A program made the position numbers and the translations under genes. This document shows, one piece after another, positions 34,323 to 46,615 of a stretch of DNA of 64,000 bases; the first letter of the stretch is position 1; each line of letters opens with the position of its first letter. The notes below the pieces were generated by a model. The model was not told the DNA's origin and did no database searches. It worked only from the letters and a program-made list of their open reading frames with translations. Source of the stretch: Periplaneta americana (Eukaryota > Arthropoda > Insecta > Blattodea > Blattidae); the NCBI RefSeq assembly GCF_040183065.1, contig NC_091124.1:69449001-69513000 (forward strand), given 5' to 3'.

Positions 34323-36343
34323 ATGAAGCTTGACAATAGGATGGTAGAACTGTGCTTTCAGTTTAGGTCCATTAACCTAATTATCTCTTTTTCTACAGAA
34401 GTGAGTTAAGATATGTGATCTTATATGGTTAAGTCTTAAATTAATGCAACAATGAAGCATTTTTACAAGTGTTGATTTCAATTTGTCACTTAGTGAATTC
34501 TTAACTTATCATAGTACGGTATATTCTTTTGTCATTTTATAAGTTCTTTTATGCAAGGTCAAAAATAGTTGAGTACTTTAGATCATCCATGAACTGTGCT
34601 ATGTATTTGTTAATAGTACAATTGTGAAGTAAGAGATTTTTAAACATGAATTATTTATACTGAAAATCTTTGTGTTTTTTCTTTACGTTTGAGATGTAGG
34701 CTAATTTTCATGATGTAGGGAAAGTACAAGATCTCTGCTGTCAGTTTGTAATTTAAATTTAAACCGTTTAAAATACGATTGGAAATTTCAGAATTGTATA
34801 TTAATAGTGTTGCTTCAGAATCACACGAAAAAGAAAATGATATTAAAAAGGAATTACATCTAAACAATTATTTTCTGTGTTGGTATACTAAGTAATATTA
34901 TAAATCTCATAGCCTGTTATGGTTTAGTGAAAGTTTATTCCACAGACAGTTGCCTTATCTCGTGGAGCATTTCAGCATTATATTTCTTTGCTGTGTAGTT
35001 TACATGAAAATCAGTGCAAAATGCAGTTTTTCCCTATAAGTAACTTAGTAGTAAATGTTATAGTTTATATTTATATATGCAGTTTCAGAGTCTAGATGTG
35101 TGTGTGATTTGATGTAATTTTGCAAGCAGATGATATGCGTGTTTGGGTTAACACTTAATTTTGAATTCATAACTAATATAATAATATGATCATTATGAAA
35201 TACTTGTTTGAAATAAATTCTTGGAGTGAGTTTGAATTTCATTGAGGTTGATAACATAAATTGATACTTATAAAATGGAGTATACATATATGTAGATTAA
35301 GAGTTGGCTCTTAGAAACCTGATACACATGTAAAAATGTGCATATCATGATGTTAGGAATATTAATAGCAAATTTAAAACAGTAGCTATGTTTTAAAAAG
35401 TAAATAAAATTGTTCTCTAGAATTCGTTTGCTGCTAAGTAAATTTTTTTTCCACCATAAGTTGATTTTATGTAAGTTATAATATTATGCAGTTTAATCTA
35501 CTTATATCTATGTATGACCAAATAGTCTATTAATATTCGTAACTTGCGTGATGAAACTGAATACTCTAAACATAATGTGAATGAAATTGCATAGCTATTT
35601 TCAAAGAACAGAAGTGTGTGTGTGAATGCTGGAGACGTGAGGTATGGTAACTGTCAAGCAGGTTTCAGCAATATTAGTGAAGTATAAATTCGTTTATACA
35701 AGTAGAAAAACACTGTGATGCTGAAGGTTGATGATATTCATGCATTTTAATCAAGTGATAGATGAAGTATCTCTTTGTAAATTAACACGCAGTGTTCTAA
35801 TCACATGCTGGTATGCCATTGTTTATTCACACTGTTCTGTATTAAAATTAATCAAAACCATGCGTTGTTTATTTTCAGATAACCTTTTGTAAATTATTGC
35901 AGACATTTTGTACTGCATTTTCACTCAGTTCCTTATACATCTCCTTTCATTTCGTAAATATAAGATTTTGCTCACAGTCCTAGATTGTAACAGTCCTTGT
36001 TTTATTAGGTGAGTAGTTTATAATGGGTGAGCATGGCATGAATTTCGTGGTCACAGAACATATGCTGCTCACTGGTCAACAACAAGATTTCTCAGTTAAA
36101 CTTGGAGCAGTAGAGTGACTTTCTAACAAAATACTACGAATTTATATTTTTAAAGTGTTACATACTCACCCATGTCATGCAAGGAGATGCTGAAACTGTC
36201 AATCTAAATGCACATGTTTATTGGTGATTATATGAGATGGTCTGCTAGAAAAGGAAAATTGAAATGGAAAATAATAGCCTTGGCCTAATTGTTCTATTTC
36301 TGAACAAGTGATCGATTTTTTATGATTCATATGTTTGTATTTT
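34323..36343 (+). other. probable long UBA1-B 3' UTR and flank
   Basis: AT-rich and free of recognisable repeats, unlike the surroundings, which suits a long 3' UTR. Candidate AATAAA signals occur near 35213 and 35403. I cannot choose between them. Confidence 0.35.
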
Positions 36344-36573
36344 TTATTGGTTATTTCAGAATGGTTTATCAACTGTATGATTATCTAGTGCAGGAGTGAG
36401 ATGAAGATGATGTTAGTGAAAGGATTCCAGGATCCAGCACCTAAAGTTACCCAGCATTTGCTCTTAACGTGTTGAGGGAAAACCTCGGGGGGGGGGGGGG
36501 GGGAGAAAAAAGCTCAACCAGGCTTTGAACCTGGGCCCACTCATTTCACAGTCAGACAGCTCTTTAACATCTT
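36344..36573 (-). repeat. SINE, minus orientation
   Basis: Matches the 46887 family reversed: TTACCCAGCATTTGCTCTTA, a GTTGAGGGAAAACC body, and GGCTTTGAACCTGGGCC for the B box. A run of 17 G (36487-36503) has expanded in the body. Confidence 0.75.
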
Positions 36574-37074
36574 TCTCAGGATTAATGGGAATTTCCTACA
36601 TTTTCATATAAGAGGCTGTGAAGTTGTTGAAACCATATATAAAATTACTGTGGTGCAGTAAGTTAAACTGGGCAATCCATTATTTGGGAGTAGATTTTGT
36701 GAATGGATTTTGAGTAAAGTGCATGATTGAGAAATTGATCATAATCTCATTTTGTTTTCAGACGAAGCTTGGTTCCACTTAACATGGATATGTTAGCATG
36801 CAAAACAAAGATACTGGAGTTCGAAAAATCTAATCTGCTCTATGAGGAACCCGTTCATGACCAAAAAATTGGAGTGTGATGTGCACTTAATGGTAACAGC
36901 ATAGTAGGCCCAATTTTTTTAAAGGAACAATAGTGATAAATATGCAAAACATTTTGCAGCCCTTTCATGCTGAATTAACTATGTGCGAACGCAGTTTCAC
37001 TTCTTTCCAGCAGTATTTGACAGTAGTAGTGTCATCACTAACAACATATTATGGCTCTTCTTGATCCTGCAGTT
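36574..37074. other. no gene recognised
   Basis: Unassigned sequence without a supported feature. Confidence 0.4.
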
Positions 37075-37077
37075 ATT

Positions 37078-37374
37078 GGCTGCGTTCAGCTGGGACAGCA
37101 CTGAACGCCTTGCTGGCCAACAGCGCTGAAATAGCGGGCACAATTTTTCGTAGCAAAATTTTTTTTTTTGCTGCAAGCCTGCTGCTAGCCAGCGAAAGTG
37201 GAGGGGGTAGGCAACAACCAATGGTATCATATATTCTGGAGTAGGCGAAACAATAGCAGCGTGTTTCTTTGTAAACACAGCGGACATTTTGCAATGGTCG
37301 TTCAGGACCTCACAGCTGCTGTAACTCTGCAAAAATGAATAGCTGAATTAGCGCTGTCCCGGCTGAATGCAGCC
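37078..37374. mobile_element. MITE, PIF/Harbinger-like
   Basis: Ends GGCTGCGTTCAGCTGGGACA (left) and, inverted, GGCTGCATTCAGCCGGGACA (right). ATT on both sides gives a 3-bp duplication (37075-37077 and 37375-37377). The 297-bp interior has no transposase. Confidence 0.7.
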
Positions 37375-37739
37375 ATTGTCTTAGGGGAATATTAAAAGAA
37401 AATATACAGACCAAAACACACAGCTTAGACGAACTAAAGAATAGCATCTGTTGAAAGATTAATTCAATATCTCAGAGAGAACTGATAAATGAAAAGTATT
37501 TTGTTAGACAGTCACTCCAGTACTGCAAGTCTGACCGCAAAATCTTATTGCCAGCCAGCCTGGAGCATATCCATCATGGCCTTGAAATTTATGCTGCACT
37601 CACATTTCACAGATAATTGCTCATTGAATATTTATAATTACCACAATCTCTATCATATGATGAAGCTGGTGGCTCCTTAGAAAAGAATGGAAATACAGAA
37701 TATACTGGTACTTACGTCGATGTTTGGGTTGATTACGTG

Positions 37740-37905
37740 GTATGATTTTTTTTGGAGATTTTTCCCAACTATAAGGCGACTGTTAGGTGATCAACAATAA
37801 TATTCTTGGTGTCATTTTGCCAAATATATTGTCACCAATTCCACTGGCACTAGATAACCTCGCAGTTGATACGGTATTGTTTAATAACAGATACTTAAGT
37901 CAACA
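37740..37905 (+). repeat. diverged SINE body and tail
   Basis: Ends CACTAGATAACCTCGCAG, TTGATACGGTATTGTTTAAT, matching the shared SINE 3' end. The head is not recognisable. Confidence 0.5.
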
Positions 37906-38392
37906 AAGAGAAAGCAAAACATTAAATTCACTTCACAATCATCAAAACATATACCCCTAGAATAATATTGACGTTAACTCCCGAAAATTGAATTTTGAGT
38001 TGCAGGCAGTTTTGTAATCTTTATTTAACCCTCTATCAATCAGTAGAACTGTCGTATCTCTAAGTTGAAGTGCAGAGTCTGCAGGACTCATACTGATACT
38101 TGGTAATCCTGATTTTCATACGACTTTGAAATGTTTATCTTGCATTTACTCAAAACTAACTTTTGATAGTTAGGACAGTATCAATTTAAGAGTACGATAT
38201 GTGCACTTTGGTTGTCTTAGGTATGAATAACTAACTCTGCTTCCAGCTTAAGGAAATAATGAACACAAAATTCAACTCTATCTTGTCTATGAATCTGATA
38301 GGTGAATTTAATGTAATTTTAACACAAAACCTGTGAAAGTAATTCAGAACAAAATTTCACCAGCAATGAGTTGTAGATGTATCTAAAACTGA

Positions 38393-38506
38393 TTGAATCG
38401 AAAAGATTGCCTGTGAGCATGTGGGTAGAAAAGTAAACTTTCACATGAATTGAATCGAAAAGACTGCCTGTGAGCATGTGGGTAGAAAAGTAAACTTTCA
38501 CATGAC
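38393..38506. repeat. 57-bp tandem duplication
   Basis: Two copies of TTGAATCGAAAAGATTGCCT plus 37 bases (38393-38449 and 38450-38506), nearly identical. Confidence 0.9.
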
Positions 38507-38522
38507 TGTTAAAAAGTGGGGA

Positions 38523-39359
38523 GAAGATAGATTCCATTTGGATGCCCAATTAATGATATTATTTACAGCTGTTTGTATAACTCTTAATGATTTGTTTCGA
38601 TCTTTGTTCGTAGCCCATACTGCATAAATACTTATTTTTACCTCAGGTGGAACAACATCAGATAAGTCATGTAACATTATATTAAATAAATTTGGGCTTA
38701 AAACAACCTTGAGGTATATCACCTGTAATTTTTTTGGATAAAGATAAATGATTATTTACTGAGGTTTGAATTGTTCGTTCATTAAGAAACAAATGTAGAA
38801 ATCTTAGCATTCTGCCTTTGATACCAAGTTTCATAGATTGTAATAAAATGGATCTGTGTGGAGTATTATCAAAAGTGGCTTCAAAGTCTATCATTACAGC
38901 TAATGTGGTCTTATTTTCTGTGAAACCTTTATAAATTTCTTGAGCAAAATATAATAGAGCTTCAGTTGTGCCACATGATGGCCTAAAGCCAAACTGATAT
39001 GGGCTTAAAAGATTGAAAGTTTCAAGTCTCCAGGTTAATCTTCTGTGAACAATGCGTTCCAGTAATTTAGAAATGCAGGATGTTAAAGATATCTGTCTAT
39101 ATGATTTAGGGTCCAATTTGTCTTTACCTGGTTTGAGAATAGGAATTACAATTGCATTTTACCAGTTGCACAAGACACAGCCCTGCAGTATATATTGACT
39201 ACACCCCACCTTTGGCTACTAGCAACAGGCATCTATAATGAACAATCAAAATATCCCTCATTTCTCGTGAAAAACAACTGAATAGACTATAGTGGACTTT
39301 ATGTTGTCAGCAAAAAGCTGGATACATTAAGAAGATTGATTGATTGATTGATTGATTGA
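38523..39359 (+). mobile_element. RNase H-type LINE, 5' inverted insertion
   Basis: TTAAAAAGTGGGGA flanks both ends (38509-38522 and 39360-39373). The left ~630 bp are minus-oriented reverse transcriptase: SYRQISLTSCISKLLERIV, LSPYQFGFRPSCGTTEAL, IDFEATFDNTPH, DIPQG, then LSPNLFNIMLHDL. The right ~205 bp are the plus-oriented 3' end (TSFLVKNN-like, then a GATT tail) shared with 17135-18740. The region that should hold the YADD box reads ISIYAVWATNK, so the catalytic pair is deleted. The frame also shifts after DIPQG. Confidence 0.85.
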
Positions 39360-39373
39360 TTAAAAAGTGGGGA

Positions 39374-40204
39374 ATCATTCATGTAAAATGTTGATATATA
39401 CAATATTCCTCTAAGTAACATTTCTCCATTAGAATGCCTCATGACTAGTGTTTAGAATTGCATGCACTAAGGACCCTAAAATATGTAGGCCTTCTAAAAA
39501 CTAAAGAACTGGCAAACTTACCATAGTATAGAATCCCACGAAAAACAAAACATTAGCTACATAAGGAAAAAACATTCACCTAACATCTTATCGACTGTTG
39601 CTAATTTAATTAAAACCAATTTGATACAGACAATTCATTTTCTTTCATGACTACGAAATTTTCTGACATAATAATCTTTTCCATGTTTTTAGGATCCAAC
39701 TTGTTTCTCCTGTCCTTAAAAATAAACGTGTAGAAAAGTTCTTTCTACATCACATGAAGTAAGGGGACAAAACGTATAATCTGGTAACGCAATAGGATTA
39801 ATGTGCACATTGCTGTCATATCCTTGAAACACGTTGCTAATTTCCTTCATCTTCAGCCCATTCTTTACTGTATCTGAGATGCGTTTTCAAAACAAAATTT
39901 ATTTAGGACTCTTGATTTGACTTGTGGAATACATACAAACTACTGAAATTGGGGAGAAAACACTGTTTTTTAATTTGCACAAACCAAAATGGCAGACCAA
40001 CTCATTGAACATCACAACATCCTCTATATTAGAAACAATAAATCAAACATAGACCCCTGCCAACTATAATGTACACTAAAGTCTACCCAAACATTCACAC
40101 CTTAAAATCGTTAAAATGAAAAGTATTGCTTTCTGCTCAATTTTATTAAATTTACGTATTCACAAAGTCAAATCAAGGAGTTCTGAATAAATTTTGTTGA
40201 GAAG
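39374..40204. other. no gene recognised
   Basis: Unassigned AT-rich DNA. Confidence 0.45.
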
Positions 40205-40216
40205 ACTTGGCGTCAT

Positions 40217-40445
40217 GTCGACCTGGTTGGCAAGTTGGTATAGTGCTGGCCTTCTATCCCCAAGGTTGTGGGTTCGATCCCAGGCCAGGTCGATGGCATT
40301 TAAGTGTACTTAAATGCGACAGGCTCATGTCAGTAGATTTACTGGCATGTAAAAGAACTCCTGCGGGACAAAATTCCAGCACATCCGGCGATGCTGATAT
40401 AACCTCTGCAGTTGCGAGTGTCGTTAAATAAAACATAACATTTAT
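40217..40445 (+). repeat. tRNA-derived SINE with target duplication
   Basis: Flanked by ACTTGGCGTCAT (40205-40216 and 40446-40457). The head is TGGTTGGCAAGTTGGTATAG with B box GGGTTCGATCCCAGG. The body is TTAAGTGTACTTAAATGCGA and the end GCGAGTGTCGTTAAATAAAA. It is intact and probably the youngest copy of its family here. Confidence 0.9.
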
Positions 40446-40614
40446 ACTTGGCGTCATCCAAAGTAAATAATTATTACAAAGTCTAGAAAACAGTTTTTGC
40501 TGTGAAAAGAATGTATGAAAGATGTTAGTGTTGAAATATGTTCATAAATGTACGAACAACATGCATCTGTCATTAAATTAAATATGAAACATGTAATTAC
40601 TTACAAATAGCTTT

Positions 40615-41515
40615 TAGAGAACTCGGAGGTTCATTGCTGCCCTCATATAAGCCTGCCATTAGTCCCTATTCTGATTAATGTAACCCCTAGCATCATTCCA
40701 CCTCCCACAAATCCATTTTAATATTATCTTCCCATCTACACCTCGGCCTCCCCAAAGGTCTTTTTCCCTCCAGTCTTCCAACTAACACATTATGTGCATT
40801 TCTGGATTTGCTATATGCCCTGCCCATCTCAAATGTCTGGATTTGATGTTCGTAATTATGCCAGATGAATACAGTGCGTGCAGTTCTGCATTGTATAACT
40901 TTCTCCATTCTGTAATTTCATTCCTCTTAGCCCCAAATATTTTCCTAAACACCTTATTCTCAACACTCTTAATCTCTGTTCCTCTCTCAAAGTGAGAGAC
41001 CAAGTTTCATAACCATACAGAACAACCGGTAATATAATTTTTTTTATATATTCTAACTTTCAGGTTTTTTGAGAGCAGACTGGATGACAAAAGCTTCTCA
41101 ATCGAATAATAATGGGCATTTCCCAAATTTTAGTCTCCATTTAATTATCTCCCGAGTGTCATTATTTGTTACTCTGGCTCCAAGATATTTGAATTTTTCC
41201 ACCTCTTCAGAGGATAAATTTCCAATTTTTATATTTTCATTTCATACTATGTTCTGGTCACATGTAATCATATACTTTGTCTTTTCGGGAATTACTTCGA
41301 AACCTATCTCTTTACTTCAAGTAAAATTCCCTTGTTTTTCCTAATAGTTTGTGGATTTTCTCCTAACATATTCATGTCATCCGCATAGACAAGCAGCTGA
41401 TGTAACCTGTTCAATTCCAAACTCTGTGTTTTTCTGGACTTTCCTAATGGCATATTCTAAAGCAAAGTTAAAAAGCATTTCCTTGGTTTAGCCTGCAGTA
41501 AATTGGAAAATGACC
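40615..41515 (-). mobile_element. LINE 3' part including RT catalytic box, decayed
   Basis: On the minus strand the catalytic motif appears as QLLVYADDMNMLGENPQTIR (near 41400-41341), followed by MITCDQN, a VEKFKYLGARVTN-like stretch, ENKVFRKIFGAKRNEI, RHLRWAGHIA and GRLEGKRPLGRPRCRWEDN. It is the family of the 10482 and 29600 copies but longer and older, with small deletions and frameshifts. Confidence 0.8.
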
Positions 41516-42411
41516 CGACATGTAATTACTAAGTTTAATTAAAATATCCACCTCCAATACAAATACACATTTGCGTATATTTCTCATCACTACTCATGAT
41601 GTAGACAAACTTCACGGTCTAGCCTTGGGGTATGAACAAATTGAGGATGGAAGACTGGTTGGGAGAGTAGCAGGGAGTTTTGGTGGGGGAAATGAATCAC
41701 TAGATTCATATGACACCACACACATTGACTCATGGCTGGTTACTTTACTGCTCGCTTATCAGCAAGAGATAGGTAAGCTCCATGAATAACGTCCGTCATT
41801 CTTTCTGGCTTGTAGTGCAAGTCTCAGCTTGTTGGAGAGGTGATTGTGGGTGGTCCATGGACCAGTTGTCAGTGGCAACTTTTCTAATTGCTAGAGACGA
41901 CTTATATTAATTATTTGTAACTTACTGTAGCATTTGTTCTTTTTAATTTACATTAATTTGTGTTTTATTTTAGACTACATGCATTTGGTTAAGTCTTGAA
42001 GCATAACTCTGAAACCAGTAAAGATTAACTACATAAAGATTAATTTTTGGTCCTACAGAGTTTATCTGTTATGGTAACAAGGAGAAAAATTCGCTCTGGT
42101 GCTCAATTGAGTGTGCTCCTTTTATAATGGCAGTTCACTTAATACAGGGGTCATCAGCACAGAGCACGCTGGGGCTAGCTTCTCTTACCCGCGGAAAACA
42201 CAGTGCACTATAGTGCTCTCGTAGCTGCTAGCGGGTATGCTATCTCTCCCTGTTGTATGACAGTGCACATGGGATGGCACCGCGTATCCATTGCACATTT
42301 CAGTGAGTGCTGACGACCACTGACTTAGTGTATGTCGAACATGGAGTAAGGCCACAAAGAGAAGAACACTAGAGGAGGGGATTCGACCCGGTGCTGTGGA
42401 TTGAACTTTGG
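41516..42411. other. no gene recognised
   Basis: An open frame at 41571-41789 (GRVAGSFGGGNESLDSY) has no family resemblance that I can see. Otherwise unassigned. Confidence 0.4.
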
Positions 42412-42490
42412 TGTAGCTCAATGGTTAGAGCGCTTGGTATGTAGAACCAAGGACCCGGTTTCGATCCCCGGCACTGGGGCAAATTTTTCT
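42412..42490 (+). repeat. tRNA-like unit (SINE head or tRNA pseudogene)
   Basis: A box TAGCTCAATGGTTAGAGC, anticodon arm CTTGG/CCAAG, B box GGTTTCGATCCCC, then TTTTT. The anticodon would be GTA (Tyr), but the acceptor stem is held mostly by G-T pairs, the T stem has a mismatch, and no Tyr intron is present. It is therefore more likely a tRNA-derived repeat than a working gene. Confidence 0.5.
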
Positions 42491-42771
42491 CCTCTAATAA
42501 CAATGTAAAGATTAAACTTTTAAAAGTAATTTTCTTTCTTTCTCAACATTTCTCTTGTCTTGACTCCTCCTCATCTAACGTGAAAAACAAAAAATGTTCC
42601 CACTTACCAACTTTTGAAGGTGTAAAAAATGCCAATTTTTTTCTATGCTTCCCTTAGACACTGACCTATCAAAAAAATTAGAGCACAGCTGATCATATCT
42701 TTAAAACAAGATCTTTCAACACTAGAAAGTTGTCTCATCTGAGGTGCCAGATATCAAAATGGGCTATCTGA

Positions 42772-42807
<36 letters not shown>

Positions 42808-42935
42808 AATGAGTTATTGACGTCATTGGCAAGTTTGAGTTGAAGACTTTACACAGTGAAAGGTTCAGTTTCAAAATGGTTTATTTTGGACGTGTAAAAT
42901 GCATGGAGAAAATCAGTACAATAGATCAAAATGGG

Positions 42936-43248
42936 TCCGGCGTCGTGGTCTAAGGCATCCTGCCTAGGACTCGCGTTACGGAATGCGCGCTGGTTCGAGT
43001 CCTCATGGGGGAAAAAAGGTTCTCATGAAATTTCGGCTAGTATATGGGACTGGTGTCCACCCAGCATCGTGATGCACTTGGGAAGCTACAATAGGTAGTG
43101 AAATCTGGTTATGCAAACCAGCTATAACAGCTGGGGGGGCTCATCGTGCTAACCACATGATACCTCCATTCTAATTAGATGATCATCCACCTCTACTTCG
43201 GCATATGGCTGTGGTCGGCCTTGGCCCTTCGTGGACTGTAGCACCACA

Positions 43249-43308
<60 letters not shown>
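42936..43308 (+). repeat. tRNA-Leu-like SINE with (ATT)n tail
   Basis: TAGATCAAAATGGG flanks it (42922-42935 and 43309-43322). The head GCGTCGTGGTCTAAGGCATC has a long variable arm and B box CTGGTTCGAGTCCTC, like a class II (Leu/Ser) tRNA. The tail is about 20 ATT units. Confidence 0.9.
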
Positions 43309-43310
<2 letters not shown>

Positions 43311-43661
43311 GATCAAAATGGGATGTGCCACCTGTTATTTCAACAAAACAAAATGGGCTATATTTCATATTGTTACATTATATTTCCAGAGCGCACGAAA
43401 CAAAATGGTCTATGTTTGCCAAAGTTTCTGGCATATTTTTCAGAAAACTAACATGGTTGCGTCCTTAGTTATACATTAATTATACGTCTAGACTTCTCGT
43501 GTACGTTTGTATTTTCTATATATGTAAATATTATTACATGGTCTGTATTTTACTATATATTAATATTATTGTGCTGAATGAACAATCTTCAATTTTGTAT
43601 AACTAAACTGAACTGCGCCCGAGCACGAGGTTCTGCTCTTTCTGGCTGCAATGCCTAATGT

Positions 43662-43915
43662 GTTTTTTTAAGTAGGTTATTTTACGACGCTGTATCAATA
43701 TCTCAGGTTATTTAGCATCTGAATGAGGTGAAGGTGATAGTGCCAGTGAAATGAGTCCGGGATCCAGCACCAATAGTTACCTAGCATTTGCTCATATTGA
43801 GTTGAGGGAAAACCCCGAAAAACCTCAACCAGGTAACTTGCCCTGACCGGGATTCGAACCCGGGCCACTTGGTTTCGTGGCCAGATGCGCTAACCATTAC
43901 TCTACAGGTGTGGAC
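43662..43915 (-). repeat. tRNA-derived SINE, minus orientation
   Basis: CCTAATGT flanks it (43654-43661 and 43916-43923). Reversed, it gives a GTCCACACCTGTAGAGTAAT head, a GGGTTCGAATCCCGG B box, a GGTTGAGGTTTTTCGGGGTT body and the shared ACAGCGTCGTAAAATAACCT end. Confidence 0.9.
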
Positions 43916-44209
43916 CCTAATGTAGTGTAAACCTAGTGTATTAAATAAATAAATTTGTTCTAATTTATAAGACAAGGACTGTTTTGCTATGAAAAAATTG
44001 ATCAAAACTACTATGCTCCCAAGTTAAATTTGCGTCCTGTCAATGCAAGAGACGAGCCCTAGTAGCTCGTTGTTAGTATAAAACTTGCTGTTTCGTCTGT
44101 GAGTGAGGCCATGTTACAAGAGATAATGAAATGAGTGGGGGTAATGTATATAATGTGTGTAAGAAATACTGTGCATAATATTAATATTAGTAATGTTAAT
44201 TTATGAATT

Positions 44210-45250
44210 ATGATAATACTACGTCAGACAGAAGATTACAGGCTATGACTGCTCAACGTATTCATCTGCTGAAAGTGAAAAGTTTTTATGAAATCAAGAA
44301 TGAGATGTCTCCAGGCCTTCTCACTTTGATTGTAGCAGAATTTGACATTTCCACGTCTTCTTAATCAAGCAACATATTAAGCCAGGCAATATTACATGTA
44401 CAATGAAGCAGTAGTCGAGCAGAGCCAAGACAAAATGTTGAGACCAGATAGTATATTTTTTGTACACATGGTTAGAACATGAGGCTTCTAAAGGAAATGT
44501 TGAAGTTGCATCTGTTGTTCATCATAGACTGACATGTAATGATATGAATGGAACTGAGAAGATTCTTCTGGTCTCAGATGAATGAGAGACACAAAAATAC
44601 TATTATGATATCGATAATCTGTTGATGGTTCTACAATGAAGTTCCATCATCCCTGAAATATGACGGGGCCTATTCTCTGATATTGGACACAGTTTTCTAC
44701 CCTGTGACAGGGTATTCGGAAAAGTGGATAACCAAATAAAAAAGAAGAGGTAATTCTGTTACCAGAAGAATATCATATCACTGGGAAACATGCAACTGTA
44801 ATCAAGGTTGGCAATGAAGAATGTCCAATCAATAAGTGGAAGAAATTTACAAAAAACATGGTGAAATCGACCAGTGCCCTTCCATTCAAGATCTCAGAAG
44901 TTAAAAGTCTTTTTTTTCCATCTTATTTAAAGGAGAAGCAAGTTTACGCTTTTACAGCAATCAATATTTACCATATGGACTATGCAAATGAGGAAAGTGT
45001 TCCCATAGGGTATCAATACATCACTGGAACTATCAATCCATTAAGAATCATGCATGTAGAAGCATTATTATAGAAACATTTTGGATTGTTCTGGGAAGGA
45101 GAAGACCATACACAGATAAACCTGCAAATCCATATGACCGGAATGTGCCAGCAAACGAACAAGATAGAGAAGAAGATGCTGATGACCTTGACACATGCTT
45201 TTACCATCTTAAAGATCCCTGTGGACATGTTTGAAGAGTGTTTTTGTTAT
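44210..45250 (+). pseudogene. transposase of DNA transposon 4, decayed
   Basis: Plus-strand pieces in shifting frames read MTAQRIHLLKVKSFYEIK, AEFDISTSS, QATY and ARQYYMYNEAVVEQSQDKM (the 'YY.RQ..MYNF.VVE' block), VASVVHHRLTCNDMNGTEKI, NTIMISI, then GHSFLPCDRVFGKVDNQIKK and EEYHITGKHATVIKVG, INKWKKFTKNM and ALPFKISEVKSL. The hallmark GHSxLPxDRxFGxxE..I.K block and the WK..K end place it in the same broad family as transposons 1 and 2, in a separate branch. A frameshift after QIKKK and several stops inactivate it. Confidence 0.62.
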
Positions 45251-45660
45251 AGTTTTCGTAAAACCTTGCAATTATTCTAATAATTTACTAAAAGACTTCC
45301 AGTTCTTTATGTTGTTTTGTAACTATTTTGGGAATAGTGCTGTTAAAAAATAGAATAAAACTATTTTCAAATCTTTATTTTAACGAAATCATGTTCAAAA
45401 ACATAATTAGATCCAGTATATTGTAAAATTAGAGTAACGAGTTTCAAAATAAATTCATCAAAATGGGATAACAAAATTTAAATTTTCTTACAAAACAAAT
45501 ATTTGGACACTATGATTTGAATAAACATGGTAGGCATGTTTACTATTGACGTCTTTATTAATTAGAGCTATTACCACATTTGTATCTTTCTTGTATGAGA
45601 TATAGGATATTCTTGCACTTTTCTTAAAATTTATTTTCAATAACATAGCCCATTTTGATC

Positions 45661-46179
45661 TTGGATGCCTTATCTGCACTTAACCACTCAGAACGTCATT
45701 GCTCTATAAATGATCATAAGTTTCCCAACATAGCAGCACAATTACAGAGGAAAAATATGACTGATGGATGGTTAAATATTTCCTACTGTTAAGTACTTAT
45801 AGTGTTTTTGTCCTAACAATGAACGACCGAACACCACAAGTGCCTGTAACTCAGTACAAAGGATGGATTGAGGATTGTGTAGAATTCGAACCGCTTCTAT
45901 TTCTACGTTCATGGGTGTAATTCATGTTGCCATGATCTAGTCAGCACTCCTGGATTGGTGCTGGATTTCTTTCCACTCTGGTCAGGTAAGGGGTGAATAA
46001 AAAGTATGAAACACTGTTTGTAGCTTTCCTATTTTTAATTTTTATGAAGAAATTCTGACTGATGCTTATGAATTAGATATGTTTTACTTGCCAAGGTTAC
46101 CAGCAACTCGCAAAAACTGGAGGACCAGGATTTCGTTTTTTTGTTAATCTCCCCTAGGAGAACTGGCTTCTCTGTGCCT
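45661..46179. other. no gene recognised
   Basis: Unassigned sequence without a supported feature. Confidence 0.4.
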
Positions 46180-46615
46180 CTGTGAAATCATTAGAACAAC
46201 ATTAAATGGAAAACGTAGACAAGACCCTGTTACGTCTCTAAAAAATACTCTTTGTACCGACACTTTCGTAATGCAGTGAATCATGGACTGTGGTAAGAAA
46301 AGAAGAAATTAAAATGGAAATTTCTTCGGAGTGTGTAATGTACAAAAAAATGGATAAAATAAGAAATGAAAATATAAGAGAATCTCTAAATATTTATTTA
46401 AATAAATGATAAAATCAAAGAAAATAGACTAAAATGGAAACAATACATTGACCAAATGGAGAAAGGTTTGTCTAAACAAATAACAGTAGGTACATTTATA
46501 TAAACCAAAAGCGAGAAGGAATATCAGTAGGCACACCTGTTAGAAGATAAACTGATGCCTAAACAGGTTGTCAAGCTTGTATTTAAAATAATGATGAAGA
46601 AGAAGAAACTCTGTA
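46180..46615 (+). mobile_element. LINE 3' remnant
   Basis: Reads KEEIKMEISSECVMYKKMDK, IRNENIRESLNIYLNK, then RLKWKQYIDQMEKG, the C-terminal pattern of a LINE polyprotein (compare 60243-60715). It ends in a GAAGAA-type tail and is broken by stops. Confidence 0.55.

Larger units (their letters stand above)
42756..45656 (+). mobile_element. DNA transposon 4, related transposase, two nested SINEs
   Basis: Inverted ends AAAATGGGCTAT (left, 42756) and ATAGCCCATTTT (right, to 45656). Flanks TATC (42752-42755) and GATC (45657-45660) would be a 4-bp duplication with one change. The CAAAATGGGCTAT motif recurs near 42928, 43313, 43356, 43401 and 45459. The plus strand carries a decayed transposase at 44210-45250. 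A Leu-tRNA-like SINE (42936) and a second SINE (43662) are inserted. Confidence 0.68.

Noticed and set aside
42412-42485. A functional tRNA-Tyr (GTA) gene
   Set aside because: Weak wobble-only acceptor pairs, a T-stem mismatch, no Tyr intron, and a close relative at 572 make a SINE head or pseudogene more likely.
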